A stretch of 64,000 bases of DNA from Earliella scabrosa (Eukaryota > Basidiomycota > Agaricomycetes > Polyporales > Polyporaceae). The notes under the pieces were generated by a model. It ran no database searches. It was not told where the DNA came from and worked only from the letters and a program-made list of their open reading frames with translations. Within the stretch, counting starts at the first letter, position 1. Every line of letters starts with the position of its first letter. Of the stretch, positions 49,544 to 61,848 are shown one piece after another. The DNA is taken from contig JABYQQ010000005.1 of assembly GCA_022605405.1 (NCBI GenBank), forward strand, positions 1,550,001 through 1,614,000, given 5' to 3'. Both the position numbers and the translations under genes were made by a program.

Positions 49544-51353
49544 ACAAGCCGCAGCGCGGGCCTGTACTCCCTCCCATACATCTCCTCGATATTTTCCTGC
49601 TCCGCATCACCATAGAACACTCGCATTTGAGTCCCCTGGCACTCCCACTCCCGCTCCCCCGACTACCATTGCCATTCGCATCACCGTAATCCCGCCCCCT
49701 ACCCCCAATCACCACCGTTTCCCCCTCGCATCGTCGTCAAGATTGACACATCGCTATCGCTGGGCTGCAGTTACTTTTCTTGTATATTTGGACTTTTGAC
49801 ATTCGCTCTCCTCTCGTCTCGCATCCCATGCCCAAGCCATGTTCCACCATGTCTGCGCATCCATCCCCCTTGCCTACAGTGTGTACAGCTTGTATGATGG
49901 TCTCCCTCTCGTGTTCGCGTCGCTGTTGTCTACTCTAGCCCCCTCCCCGGGGATGCATTGCATACGCCATGTACAGCTCTCCTCCCCAGCGGTTCGTAAT
50001 CCGGTCCCCCCAATTACCTAACTTACGCTCTATATCTTTCTCCCTCTCTCACTCTCACTCTCTGGCATCGGTCTCGCTCGCCCAATTTCCAATCTCGCGT
50101 CCGAGACATCCTCTTTTACGTGTTCGCTGCGTGCCCCGGGCGGCCTGCATGTGCAATGTTCAACACCCGAAGACCCGACGCCGGACACTGGCACGGGTGG
50201 GACCCGTCACCCGTCTGGCATCAACGTTCGACACTGGTGACTGGACCAGCGGTCATTCGCCATCGCCTACTTAGCCCGCGCCCTGCGCAACTCGATCGCG
50301 TGCCTGCACGGTCTCGCGTCGAGGGTCGGATGACCGGCCAGCGACGACGACGCGCGAGAACGAGGCCTGGACGATTCGAAGCTCTCGATCAAGGTCCAAG
50401 GATCAAAGTCATGGTCCGTGGCACACGCCGTGCGGGTTCCTGGGCTCGCGCGGTGTCGCGTTCAGAGATGCCTCCCAGCTTGCCGTTAGTGGACGCACCA
50501 GACGCACTCCGGTCGGGCGGTCGCGTCAGCAGCTCATGCGTACGTATGGCCCATGGGTACGTGTGCATTATGGCTATTGCTAGCGTGCGGCTGCGCGCGA
50601 GCACACGTAACGTGCATTCCACTCGGGCTCTGCCCCTCGAGCTACGCCACCCGCCCTTCTCGAGCTCTTTGGCTTCATTCTCACTTCCTGGACGGATCAC
50701 GCGCGCGAGGCTAATACTAACAGTACTATTAGTAGAGGTGCGCGATGCGTCGGGCCGCGGGGCTGGACGCGCCGGACGTTTCAGTCGCAAGAAGGCGCAG
50801 CTCCATTTCCTGCTGGAGCACGGAGGGCACACAGTCTGCTGCTGCAAATTTCTCAATCGAGGACTGCAAGCAGTACCGGTCCTACCGGTTCAGGCGCGTA
50901 TGCGGGCGGTTCGCTGGATGTCCGCGGCCCTCTTGACTCACAAGTGTCAAGTATGCAGGGCTCGCGGCTCAAATGTACATGCCCATCCCTCTTGCGTCCC
51001 CAAGCGTCAAAGTCTCTCTGGTCTCGACTTTCTCGAGTCAGAAGAGCCCTCCCGCGCGCACGTCCGCGTACGTACGCAGCGGCAAAGAAATACACTCGCA
51101 TTTGCATTGCTGCGCTAGATCCGCGTCTCGAGGGGCTTCTTTCGACTTCATTCATTCATTTACTTGCATTTGGCTCGCCGCGTCTCCTTCCGCTTCTGCG
51201 CCCGTCACGGCCACACTCGTCCTCCTCGCCGCCAGAACGGGTCACGCCACCCGCAAACCCCACAGTCCCCACACGATCACTGTACCGGGATCCCAGGCCT
51301 CGAGCTTTGACGTTTGAAGAACCTCGGTCACTCAGAGTCAGGACTCGCTCGAC
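49544..51353. other. 1.8-kb convergent intergenic region, Rheb / beta-mannosidase
   Basis: The left part is the Rheb 3' flank. A CT-rich microsatellite-like stretch lies at 50035-50072. A 333-codon open frame (50120-51118, plus strand) has no recognisable domain and an Arg/Ser/Ala-rich composition typical of chance frames in GC-rich DNA. A TACTAACAG element (50715-50723) inside an AT-rich hairpin (50711-50732) resembles an intron branch site. No supported gene. Confidence 0.45.
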
Positions 51354-54300
51354 TCATGCGGTGCCGTCGCCGAGGTACCGCGCGAGCACCTTGCGCCCGG
51401 CGAGGCCTTTGACGGCGACCGTCTGCGCGTCGCCCGGCACGAGGTCGATTGCCTGGTCGGACCAGTCCGCGTCCGCGTCGCCCTCGACGTCGAGGACGAT
51501 GCCCTTGATGGGCCGCTTGGTGGAGAGCGTGACGTGCGCCCCGTCGGCGCTCACGGACAATTCGAGCCCGACCTCCTCGCGCGTGGGGAAGTGGATGTAC
51601 TTGAACGGCTCCGGCCTGTGTCGTGTGGGGGTGTGTTGTGTGGGGACGCGGAGATCGGGATCGCGGAAGGTTGGGGACCGCATGAGGCACGTAAAGCCCG
51701 GTGGACAAATTTGCGCCGTGGGTCAGATGTTCCCGACGAGACACACCGGGGAACAAATGGACGCAGCAACGCAAGCAAATTGTCAGCTCAGCTCGCACAC
51801 ACGGGGTGGCTGAAGACCGGAGAGTTGACATGTCGGGTGAACAGGACGCACCAGTTCGAGTACCGCCCGAGGACAGTTCCGTCCGCGTCCAGCAGGCGCG
51901 CTGACACGATGATCGTCTTCGGCACGTCGCTCAGCTTCGTGCGCACGGGCTGGCCGGGGAGCGCGCCCGCCCAGAGCTCGGTCGCCGCGTTGGGCGCGAG
52001 GACGACGTCCTGCGAGAAGCCCTCGCGCCAGTCGGGCGCGTGCAGGTCGAACGCGGTGACCTCGAGCGTCGCGCGCTTCGGCTCGAGCGTGCTGTTCGTG
52101 CCCCAGATCTCGAGCACGGTCTCGACGGTGAAGAACGCGGCGGACGCGTCGTCCGCGAACGTCTTCTTCTCCTTGCGCGTCATGCCGACCGTGTGCGGCC
52201 GCAGCTCGCGCTTGATCGCGAAGTAGGCCGGCTTTGGGCGGAGGAAGTAGTCCACGATCGCCCACGAAGTCACCGGCCAGCAGTCGTTGATCTGTCATGT
52301 GGAGCGAACGTTGGGTGGCATCGGGGAGGGTGCGGGAGTCAATCGTGGCGTCAGTACGGTTGCTGACGGTCACGCACGTCCCACGAGAGCCCCGGGAGCC
52401 AGTGGGGCGAGGGCTTCTCGCGGCAGAATGTTGTGGTTTGGACGCTCACCTGCCAGACGAGCGCGCCAGCGGTGTATTCCTTGCCTCTCCCCTTCCAGTT
52501 CCGCCGCCACAGGCGGTAGGCGGATGCCAGGGTCTCGGCCTGCATCACTTGCGTGTAGTACACGTAACTGCAGCGTTACCCATGCTCCGTCAGACGACCG
52601 CCAATCACCCATCACGCTCGCGGGCAACTGACCTCTCGATGTCGAAAGCATGCTTGAAGTTCTCCATGAGATACAGCTGGTAAGCGGGCCCAGGGGTCGG
52701 TCAAGTGAGCAGGTTCATTCACACGGCTGGGTCATTGTATTGAGGAGCGTACCTCGATCCTGCGCTCGAATCCGTCGGCCTTGTTGTGGTTGCAGTTCGT
52801 CCTTGCGAATTGTCAATCGGTACGTAAAATCTGGATGTTGTCACGGACGGAGCTTACCTCGACTGGGGATAGCGTTCTGACCGGTCGCCGCCTAGCCAAT
52901 AGTCAACGGTGCGGATGTTGGGGTAGCCTTGCCTGTACAACGGCCGAGGAGGTGAGTATGGGAAACGCGCAACAGAACATGTCGCTGACATTCCAAATTC
53001 AGAGACAAAGCGTCCCGCGAGGATGTCCCAGTTGTGCCAAGGCTCTTGTGACCCATGCCAGACGTTCCCTGGACAATTCATCCAGTGTCAGAACGCTGCT
53101 ACATAGAACCGTCCAAGCACGGGGCCACTCACACTGGTGGAGGTCGCCGTACGTTTTGTCGGTAGTGACCTTGCCGAAACCGCTGTATGGCGAGCTGCGG
53201 TGGTAATGAATGTCGCACAGCCGTTCGACGACCGACGGAAGCAGCCGCTCGTAGATGTATCGCGCGGGGAAATTGGTCTTCCTGAAATCAGACTTCTCGT
53301 CAGAGTAGTCGAGCTCGAGCTTGAGCGACTCCGCGACTTGATAATCTGCGAATCCATCGATCAATGTTAGCGCTCCCCGCTTCTCGCCGTCGGTTTAGCG
53401 GCGGCCGAAAGACGATGCAGACCTTCGTTGTTACCCGCTGGGTGCATCAGACACCATGAGTGGACGGTGCAAGGCTTCGAGACTGGGCTGCTCGAGCTTA
53501 CCGAAGATCACGATGGATGGGTGATGCCTGAGCCTCTTCACATTTTGCTCGGCCTCGATCTCCACGGATTGCGTGAAGGAATCATAGGCCGGGTACTATT
53601 ACGGAATTAGCGAGGCGCGCCATAGAACGGGAGATGTCGTTACCTGTCCACATCCGAACATGAAGTCCTGCCAAACAAGAATGCCAAGTTCTGTCATGGT
53701 CGCTTTGAGTCCCATGCTTCACTGAATGCTCGGAGTTACACTGACCATCACAAATGTCATAGAACGCGTCTGCTTCGTAGATACCGCCACCCCAAATGCG
53801 AACCATGTTCTGGTTTCCGTCCACGAGGAGCTGCAGCCACGCTCGGTACTTCTCAGCGGTTAACCTTGAACGATACGCGAGTCGGTCAGCTGAGGAAGAA
53901 CAAGCGGCTGAATATATGCGTCACCTGGTCAGGAAGGAGTCTGCAGGGATCCAGTTCGAACCTGAGAAGCAATCGTGAGTAACGGACTTCCATAGGCATA
54001 TGCAGCGAAGACATACCACCGCAGAAAACCCTGATGTTATTGATCTCAAAGAGGAAGGAACGTCCCTCCTGCCCTTCCAGCTCATCTTGCACGACGATCG
54101 CTCGACGGAAGGCGAATTTCTGGGTTCTGGTATCCAACAGCTTCCCGTCCTGATGTGGTAGATTCATTTAGGTCACCTCGCCTCATGCGAGCTTGAAGAA
54201 TACTGTACCTTGTCCTTGATTTCGACTTCAACCGTGTACAACGGCTGCTTACCGTACCCGACGGGATACCAGAGCTCAAACACCCCTGGGGATAGCTTGA

Positions 54301-55477
54301 AGTGCGCCTCTGCGCGTTGGCTCTTGATGGGTAGGTTGCTCTGGTCGACGATGACTTTGCCTTCGGGGTCCTTCACAGAGACATTCGCGATGCTGTGGTC
54401 GTCCTTGGAGAGCTCAAAGGCGACGTCGATAGTTGCACTGAGCTTCTCGTCCACTCTCGGCCGAATGTCGACGTCGGAAATGCGCGTGGTATAGGTCTCA
54501 AGACGAATGGGCTTCCAGGGACCAGCAGTCATCAGTACCGGGCCTAGACACACGCTATGTGAGTGCCCTGTAATTCGGCCAGAAGGGCAAACTAACCCCA
54601 ATCCCAACCGTAGCTGCAAGCAGATCAGCGTCATGTGCCACGGATAATGGAAAAGCCAGGTACATACTTGTACTGCGCCTTGCGTACATGGAGACGGCTC
54701 GAGTCCCCATTCCAGAGATTAAGCTTGCCATGTTCCTTCTCGAGCGCCCGACCCTATCATACACCATGATCTCAGCTTTGGACCCTCGCCCTGGCCTTTC
54801 GAGAGAGGCCTACCTTGCGGAACGCGCTAGAGAAGGTGAGCAACAGAGTGTTATCTCCAGCCTTGAGGTGCTCTTTGACAGGGACGCGATGTGCGATGAA
54901 CTGGTTCTCGGTCCTGATGATCCGTCAGTTGGGATGCTTCCTACGCACAACCACGAGTACAGATAGCTCACTCTAGGATTTTGTGGCCGTTCTACATGTC
55001 CAAATCAGCAACACGAGCTGACGTCCCGTGCGCAGCGGCATGACTTACCAGCTCGACGACCGCAAACGTATCCAAGCCGTCAAACACAAGATCCACGTTC
55101 TCGGAGGCAATCTCCGCCTCGCTCGCGGAGAAGGTGGTCCGGAAGGCCCATTCGACCTCGCCGATCCCTGCAGGGCAACACTCGTATCAACGCTCCGGAT
55201 GGAACATGGACCACCACGCCCTGTCTGTCACCCACATTGCACGTCCCACTCGTGCAGCCCGATGAACTACAGCCGCGCATCGTATCTCAGCGCACGACAC
55301 GCTCCCATCGCGCGGACAGACACTCACCGGATCCGGGATCTTCTTGTGGGCCAGCAGCTCGACATGCACTGTGGTCGGGAAGCTCTGCGTCGGCAGCCAC
55401 TCGCCCTCCTCGGTCGCCGGCCCGCCCCCCACCTGCGTAAACGCCCATCCTTCGTGTAGCTCCCTGGTCGTCGCCAT
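51354..55477 (-). CDS. Beta-mannosidase, GH2 family
   Basis: Intracellular-type GH2 beta-mannosidase that releases mannose from beta-1,4 manno-oligosaccharides. The ATG at 55477 gives MATTRELHEGWAFTQVGGGP without a signal peptide, so it probably acts in the cytosol or vacuole. The N-terminal sugar-binding domain is followed by the GH2 immunoglobulin domain and the TIM barrel: NMVRIWGGGIYEADAFYDIC, the acid/base glutamate in PAGNNEG (about 53440), and the nucleophile in RFVSEFGMQGYPNIRTVDYW (about 52870-53030, across an intron). The C-terminal domain ends RKVLARYLGDGTA-stop. More than ten short introns. A TATA element lies 71 bp upstream of the start. It may feed on hemicellulose mannan breakdown or N-glycan turnover. 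Confidence 0.93.
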
Positions 55478-55863
55478 CGGTGCGTTGGTCGTCGTCGTTC
55501 GCGTTGAGGAGAGCCCGCCGTTCCAGCTTCTGTGGCGGCGCGTCCCCTTTATAAGTATGGGGCAGGCCGTGCCGGTGCCCAGGTCGTCAGCTGGCCCCGG
55601 ACGACGAGGGGAGAGTGCGGCCGAGGATATGCCGCCTGCGCTTGGTCTCACACAGATCGCAATCGGACGTCATCGTCCCGGACCCGGAGTTTGCGGTCCG
55701 TCGGGTGCTCGTTCTGCAATGCCACCGTCGATAAATTCGATGCAAGAGGTGTCGTGTAAGCAAGAAAGGGCGAGTGAAGTTAGGGTACAGATACAGCAAT
55801 GTACTACTAAGATGCGTGATTTACTAAAGCGTATGGCGACAAGCAGTCGTTCCAGTCGTAAGC
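55478..55863. other. Intergenic: beta-mannosidase promoter, MFS A 3' flank
   Basis: A 386-bp gap that holds the beta-mannosidase promoter with its TATA box (55548-55555). Nothing else was seen. Confidence 0.5.
55548..55555 (-). promoter_or_regulatory. TATA box of beta-mannosidase
   Basis: CTTATAAA on the minus strand, 71 bp before the ATG at 55477. A TATA box suggests regulated rather than constitutive expression. Confidence 0.5.
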
Positions 55864-57789
55864 TCATGAGATGTAGCGGAAGCCTGCCGGCCGGCCCTCC
55901 TCCTCTTCCTTCTTCGCAAGCTCGCGGTTCAGGTTCTCGAGGTGCCTCTTGAACATGTAGCACATGATGATGCACAGGCCGTTCGTCGAGATGCAGATAG
56001 CGTACGAGTTGGCGTACGAGAGACCCCAGCTCTTGGGCCATACGTATCTGTGTACGAGAATGTTAGCACCATGATTAAATGCCCACAGGGGGACCTGCGG
56101 TGCCCGAAGCGCGTGTAGAGAATTAGACTCACGACCCGGCAATGTTTCCGAGCTGCGAGAACGCGTTGATGAATGCAAGCGCGACGGCACGCTTCGACGG
56201 CGGACGGGGAATCGAGTTGCTGACCCATGCCAGGAAGGTGATGAAACCGGCATACGACTGCGCCATGAGGAACCTGTGCAGAGAATAGTCAGTCCTCGCG
56301 GCAAAACCGAAGGTATGATTAGCACAGGGACGTACAGCGAGATGTAGCGAGCAGCAAGGTTCATCGTCGAAATGGCGATAACGAAGCCGATGATGCCGAG
56401 GAAGAGGGGTCCGGCGATGTGCCAGAACCGCTCGCGCGTGTAATCGGAGTGTCGTGTCACGCAGAACGCGACAATGGTCGCGAACGCCCAGGGAGGTGCG
56501 CAGAGCAGCAGCGTCACGGTCGAGCTGTAGCCCATCGTGGCGCTCAGGGTAGGGAAGAACGCGTTGAACGAGAGCGACACGACCAAGCTGGTCAGCGCCA
56601 AGGCAAGCCACCAGACCTTCCAGTCGGTAAGGGCCATGACGAAGCCACGAAGTTGCGAGTGTCCTTCAGTCTGTTCTTGATCACCCACGCCGACATCTTC
56701 CTCCATGCGCTTCTCAGCGAGACGGACCTCCTCTGGTGATAGCCAAGTGCGGGAGGTTGCTGGGAAGTCGGGAAGAATGTAGATAGCAATGATCGCAATG
56801 GCCATGGTGAGGGCACCCTCAATATAGAAGAGCCACCTGGAGGCGCACAACTATGAGATCAAAACGAGTCTGAGTACTAATCCCGCAAATTGGGCTCACC
56901 TCCAAGCAGCGTGTCCGAGCTTTCCTTCCATGCCGTTGAGGATTCCGGAAGCAATCAGCGAACCGAAGGCATTGCTAATGAGACTGCCGCAAGACAGAAG
57001 CGCAGTGCGAACACCCAATTCGGACCGCTTGTACCACTTAGAGAGCAAGAACAGGGCACCGGGGAAGAAGGCGGCCTCCACAAATCCAAGGAAGAACCGA
57101 GTGAGCAGAGCACCAACAAAACTAGGAATGTGCGTTTAGCGGATATGCTGGCTTGCGTTGATTTTGCCACTTACTTGTGCGTGATACCAGTCAGAACAGA
57201 GATGAGACCCCACACAATCATACAGCATGGGAGATAGATTGAGGGCTTCCCGATGTAGTTCAAGAACATGTTTCTGCGAGTCAAGACCAGTGAGCAGCGG
57301 AGAGATGAAGGGATGCTAGTGCTCTGCTTACGAGGGAATCTGCATGATAATGTATCCGACATAGAGGATACTGAGGAGAGTGTCGAATTCCCGACCTTTG
57401 AGATTGAGGTCCTCCTCGAAACCACGAAGCCGCGCTGCCCTACATAGCAAGTGTGAGTCAAGACTTGCCAGGATGCCAAGTGCACCAAGAACACTGACGA
57501 GGCGTTGTTACGGTCGATCTAATATGTCCAAGTTCAGTACGGGTCCACAAGAGAACACACCCGACAACAAACGCACATAGTTCAGGATGTAGATGACGAT
57601 GAGAATGGACATGCGCGCATCCAACTTGCGAAGGAGCTTCTTCTCCAGCTTCTTCCTGGCCTCGTGTCCACCAAACTCCTCGTCGCCCAAGTGCTGGGTG
57701 TCGGCCTCGACATCCCTGTGGTGGTGCCGCTCTTCGTGCTCGATGGCGGCGTCCGGCGAGGTCTTCTCGAGAGAGGGCGTGGATGGCAT
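55864..57789 (-). CDS. MFS permease A (allantoate/Dal5-type anion:cation symporter)
   Basis: Twelve-span major facilitator of the Dal5/Tna1 type, which imports small organic anions or vitamins (allantoate, nicotinate and similar). The cytosolic N-terminus starts MPSTPSLEKTSPDAAIEHEE and leads to FGGHEARKKLEKKLLRKLDA and RMSILIVIYILNY (span 1). Then IDRNNAS (family motif), LLSILYVGYIIMQIPSNM, ALLTRFFLGFVEAAFFPGAL, WYKRSELGVRTAL, and HAAWRWLFYIEGALT. A central loop carries TEEDVGVGDQEQTEGH-like acidic residues before WKVWWLALALTSL. It ends with EEEEGRPAGFRYIS-stop. About 500 residues. A close paralogue lies at 61849-63836 in the opposite orientation. The substrate cannot be named. Confidence 0.9.
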
Positions 57790-58352
57790 GTCGTGCACGC
57801 GTCGCAGCACGGTCGGCCAAGTGCGGCGATGAGGGACTCGGAGAGCGGGGAGACAAAACGGCCATCACGCACCGGGAGAGGCTTATAAACGTTCGACGAG
57901 CGGGCGCCTGACCCCATACTGATTGAAAACATCGCACGAATTGTTCCCCAGACTGGTCCATACGCGGCGGAGAAAAATCCGGGCCCGGGGTGGGGCAGCG
58001 CGCGTGTGTCTCCTTGTGTCTCGTGCGCGTGTTGAGTTTTCCCGTCGCGTACCAGACTAGCGCCTCCCTGGCGCTTCCTTGGCACAAACGCTCGCGCGCT
58101 CCGAAATGTGGTCGCCGCCGTCGGAGTGGCCAACTTGTTGCTGGTGAACGGGCATGATGTTCGTTCGGAGACGCAAAACGGAACAATCGGCGCGGAGGCA
58201 TGCCGTTACAATCGCACTGAGAGGATTCCCACAACGGACTGAGTTCGAGTCAGGACGGTAGTTACTGAACTGCCTGAGCGCGATCACTGGCGAAAACTTC
58301 AAAAGGGGCTCAGCAGAGAGGGGATTAACCTCACAACTCGGAACGTCTGATC
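57790..58352. promoter_or_regulatory. Divergent promoter region MFS A / AlaX-like
   Basis: A 563-bp region between two divergent starts. It holds the TATA box of MFS A at 57882-57889. On the plus side no clear TATA box precedes the AlaX-like ATG. Confidence 0.5.
57882..57889 (-). promoter_or_regulatory. TATA box of MFS permease A
   Basis: TTTATAAG on the minus strand, about 93 bp before the ATG at 57789. This fits an inducible permease gene. Confidence 0.5.
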
Positions 58353-60137
58353 ATGGCCACCACTGCCACTGCAACGCTCAGCCCACCGTCGGCAACACCC
58401 CCGACGTACCACCGGATCGTCTCTCCGACGCTTACGATCCCCAACGACCCCTTGAAGCCCATCCCAGTCGGACTCCTCGCGTGCCAACGTATGTACCGTT
58501 GTTCCTGTTCTTTTCCTTCTTCATCGTCAATGATCAGCCGCTAACCGCTGTCCGCGCTACGCTCCCACCGTTCAGGCGACCCCCTCCTCCGAGAGCTAAC
58601 GACGACAGCGGTCAGTTGCCGCGTGTCTCAGTCCCTGGCGCCGCCGTCCAATGGGCGCGAGGGCAAAAAGAAGAAGGCTGCCCCACCCCCGAGTGCCCCA
58701 CTGTTGGAGGTGATCCTCCACGACACGATCATCTTTCCAGAAGGCGGAGGCCAGCCGTCGGATATCGGCATTTTGACAAGTGCAGATGGCGAGCTCTGGG
58801 ATGTCATCGAGGCCAAGAGACACGGCGGCCACCCGGTGCACTACGTCCGTCTCAAGCCTGAGCAGCTTCTCGAAAGTGCGCTCAAGGCATTCAGTCCTGG
58901 CTCGCTCGTTGGCGTCTCGCTCGGAGAGGAAGGAACCAAGCGACGGCTGGATCACGTACGTCCCGCCTCCCGCATAGGATTTCGCTGGACCCTGTGGCAG
59001 GGTCAGGATCGACCGCAGATCCGCCTCTTCGCGTAATATGCATGACGCTGATTGCTGTGCTCCTTCGATAGATGTGCATACACACCTCCCAACACCTGCT
59101 TTCGGCTGTCCTGGAGAACAAGATGAACATACCGACGCTGGCCTGGGCCACCGCGGCCTATCCGGCGCCCTGCTACGTGGAGATTCCGCGGGGACTCACC
59201 CCTGAGGAAATTGCGTATGTTCAGGATGAGGCGAACAAGCTTGTGTTTGAAGGCCGGAGTGTGCACGTCGAAGCCGAAGAGTTCGACCCCAACCTTCATG
59301 TGTACACCGGTCCCAGCGTCGGCATTCCGCAGGACTACACCGGTGGCGTGCGGCGCACCGTGGTCATAGACGGGATCGATCGCAACGCGTATGCACACGC
59401 CTTCTTCCCTGCAGACAGCCTGAGCGTCGTTCTGAACTGAGCATTTTGCACACAGATGCTGTGGAACTCACGTACCATCGCTCCACAATCTCCAGCTCTT
59501 CATCCTCCCGCACACGGAGACCCTCGCGCGTTCCACTGCGTCGTCCGTCCGGCTCTACTTCCTCTCCGGGCCCCGCCTCCTCACGCACCTCACCTCCACC
59601 CACTCCCTCCTCGCAGCGACCGCGAACATCATGAGCTGCGGCGCGCCGCTCGTGCCCGAGCGCGTGCAACAGGTCGTCGACGACCGGAAGAAGGCGACCA
59701 AGCGCGTCGAGGACCTCGAGGCGGAGCTCGCCGCGTCCGTCGCGTCCGAGCTCGCGTCCGCCCCTACTCCTCGGGAGGGCGGCGCAATCGTGCTCCACCG
59801 GCACCGCACGGACGACTCGGCGAACGCCCTCGGGTTCTTGTCCGCGATCACGACGGTGTTTGCGAACAGGACGGCGGAGAGGGAGGGCGGGGCGCCGCCG
59901 TTCTTGCTCGTCCTGTCGTCCTCGCCGTCGGCGCAGACCAGTGCGAGCACGACCGTAGTGCTCGTGTTTGGATCGGACGACAAGAAGGTGAAGGAGGTCG
60001 GGGACGAGCTGAAAACCAAGCTGGGTGTCAAGGGAGGCGGCAAGGGCTCTCGGTGGAGCGGGAAGTGGACCGGGGTCTGGAAGGATGCTCGGGAGGGTGC
60101 GTCGGTTGCGGCGATTCTTGAGTCGGTGCAGCTTTGA
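58353..60137 (+). CDS. AlaX-type alanyl-tRNA editing protein (AARSD1-like)
   Basis: A free-standing relative of the AlaRS editing domain, which hydrolyses Ser-tRNA-Ala. The first exon gives MATTATATLSPPSATPPTYH. Exon 2 has VILHDTIIFPEGGGQPSDIG, the family's glycine-rich loop. Then MCIHTSQHLLSAVLENK contains the zinc ligands HxxxH, and a spliced junction gives CCGTHV, the CxxxH pair (the intron ends just before 59458). Between them lies the editing fold (PEEIAYVQDEANKLVFEG). The C-terminal region VQQVVDDRKKATKRVEDLEAE is a coiled coil followed by an oligomerisation-like domain ending REGASVAAILESVQL-stop. All four zinc ligands are present, so it should be active. It lies between two MFS paralogues, unrelated in function. 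Confidence 0.92.
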
Positions 60138-60316
60138 GGTCGGACCCTCTGTACTGACGCGTGGAAGTTCTGTGCATGTTACAACTGTGCAGTAATGCTA
60201 GAGCTCAAGATTACAAATGTTATGTTACAACAAACCGGGAGCAGATGGAGCCGGGAGGATGAGTGTCCGTCTCCAGGCTGCAATGCTGTAGTGATCGGTG
60301 CAGTGCTGTGTGCGCC

Positions 60317-61247
60317 CTAAGCCTTGGGCTCCGTAGTCTCGTGTGCAGGAGCCTGCAGGACTCCGGAAGTCTCTCCGCTGTCGCTGTAGACCTCGGCACC
60401 TATCCCAACACAAACGAGATGGTCAGCACACGGGGCGATCAAGGAACACAACGCGAGAGCACTACCGTCATTCTCCGCAGGCAGCTCGCCGCTCATGGTC
60501 AATCCCTCCACCTCCGAGACACTCTCCGACCCATCGCCATCACTTAATCCCCAGTTATCCATACTCGCATTGGCAGCCTCCTCTTCCCACAAGTCGACGT
60601 CGAGATCCACATCAACGTCCTCCTCCATGTCCGCGTCCGGATCAAGGTCCTCCTCGATGTCCATGTCGTCGAACGCGGACTCAGTCTCCATGAACGCATC
60701 GTCCGAGTCGAAGAACCCGTCGTCCTCATCGTCCTCTTCGTCGTCGCCGGGCACATAATCGCCGTCCGAAGACTCGTTGTCCGAGTCGGATGGGGGCCTG
60801 ATGCTCGAGAACACATTACGGCACGAGGGGCATGTTCCGTGCTGATGCGATCGAGTCGCGGGTGGTGTGAGCAACTCCGAGAAAAACGGATAGTGTGCAC
60901 GGGCTTACCCGTCCGCGAATCCATTCGACCAAGCTGTTTTGCCGTGACGAGGATGAGCGGGAAGGTCATATGGGCGATCTCGGGAGCGCTGAGACGCACC
61001 ATGCCTTGCAAAAGATGTGCCCGCATCCCACTAGCTTGGTCACGCCGGCCAACTCGTCGTCTTGGGGCGACTCCTCGCCGAGCCCTTCTCGAGCCTTGCC
61101 GTCCAGAATAGCTTCGAACGGGTTGATGCAGATAGGACATGAATCGTCCAGGGGTATCTCGTCCTTGCTGAGGACAGGTAGCCTGCTAATTGCAAGTTGA
61201 ATGCGTTCTTGCACGGAAAGGTGGAGCTCTGCGACTTCGTTCTCCAT
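60317..61247 (-). CDS. RING-finger protein with acidic C-terminal tail
   Basis: A probable E3 ubiquitin ligase of about 260 residues. MENEVAELHLSVQERIQLAI begins a short helical head. The RING has DDSCPICINPFEAIL, a long loop of about 25 residues, CGHIFCKA joined by splicing to CLVEWIRGR, then HGTCPSCRNVF. All eight zinc ligands can be placed (C3HC4 type with an unusually long first loop). The rest is a strongly acidic tail of Asp/Glu/Ser repeats (about 60560-60780), then a short end HETTEPKA-stop. It converges on the AlaX-like gene with 179 bp between stops and diverges from MFS B. The target is unknown; acidic tails of this kind often bind basic nuclear proteins, but that is inference. Confidence 0.85.
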
Positions 61248-61848
61248 GGTGGTGGAGATAGCGGTCTTCAGTGCAATCGGTCTATAGTGTTGTGGCCTTC
61301 GGAAGTGTCAAGGAGCCATGCAGGTCGTCAGAGACAAGGGGGAGAGCAGTCGAAGGGGTTGAACAAGAACAGATGGAAGCGGCCGAGAAGGCGGCGAATA
61401 GGAGTGAGCGGCCGGCGCCTAGCGTGGAACGCGTAAACAACGTTCGCGTCTGTCACGTGCGCGTGGCTGGTCGCGCGGGACTCGCGGTGCACGCGGTCCG
61501 GCGACTCCCTGGTCTCTCCCAGTGTCGTCATCGTCCCGCGCTACATACAGGCCTGCTTGTTGGACGAGAGCAGTCACTTGCGCGTGTGCCAATGCGGTCT
61601 GACTTCGGCTGTCGCTCTCACCAGAACACCTGCTCCGTCCTTCTGTCCTTGTGATCACCGGTGCACCGTGCTTCCTGCTCTTCCACGCACTAGTTGGAGC
61701 ACCTTCTTGATCTCCCCGAGAACTCGTACCCATTCAAAAGCAGCCAGGTTCAGCAGTCAGGATGCCTCTCGTGCCTCTTCGCACTTTTCTGCGTCTGCTG
61801 CACTCGACGAGGCGTTGCTCTGCTTGTTGCTAACTCGCCACTCACGCC
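61248..61848. other. Divergent intergenic region, RING protein / MFS B
   Basis: 601 bp between two divergent starts, containing both promoters. No TATA box was seen near the MFS B start, unlike MFS A. No further gene. Confidence 0.5.

Noticed and set aside
50944..51813. 289-codon plus-strand frame overlapping the beta-mannosidase 3' end
   Set aside because: It overlaps an exon of a solid gene on the other strand and has a shadow-like composition.
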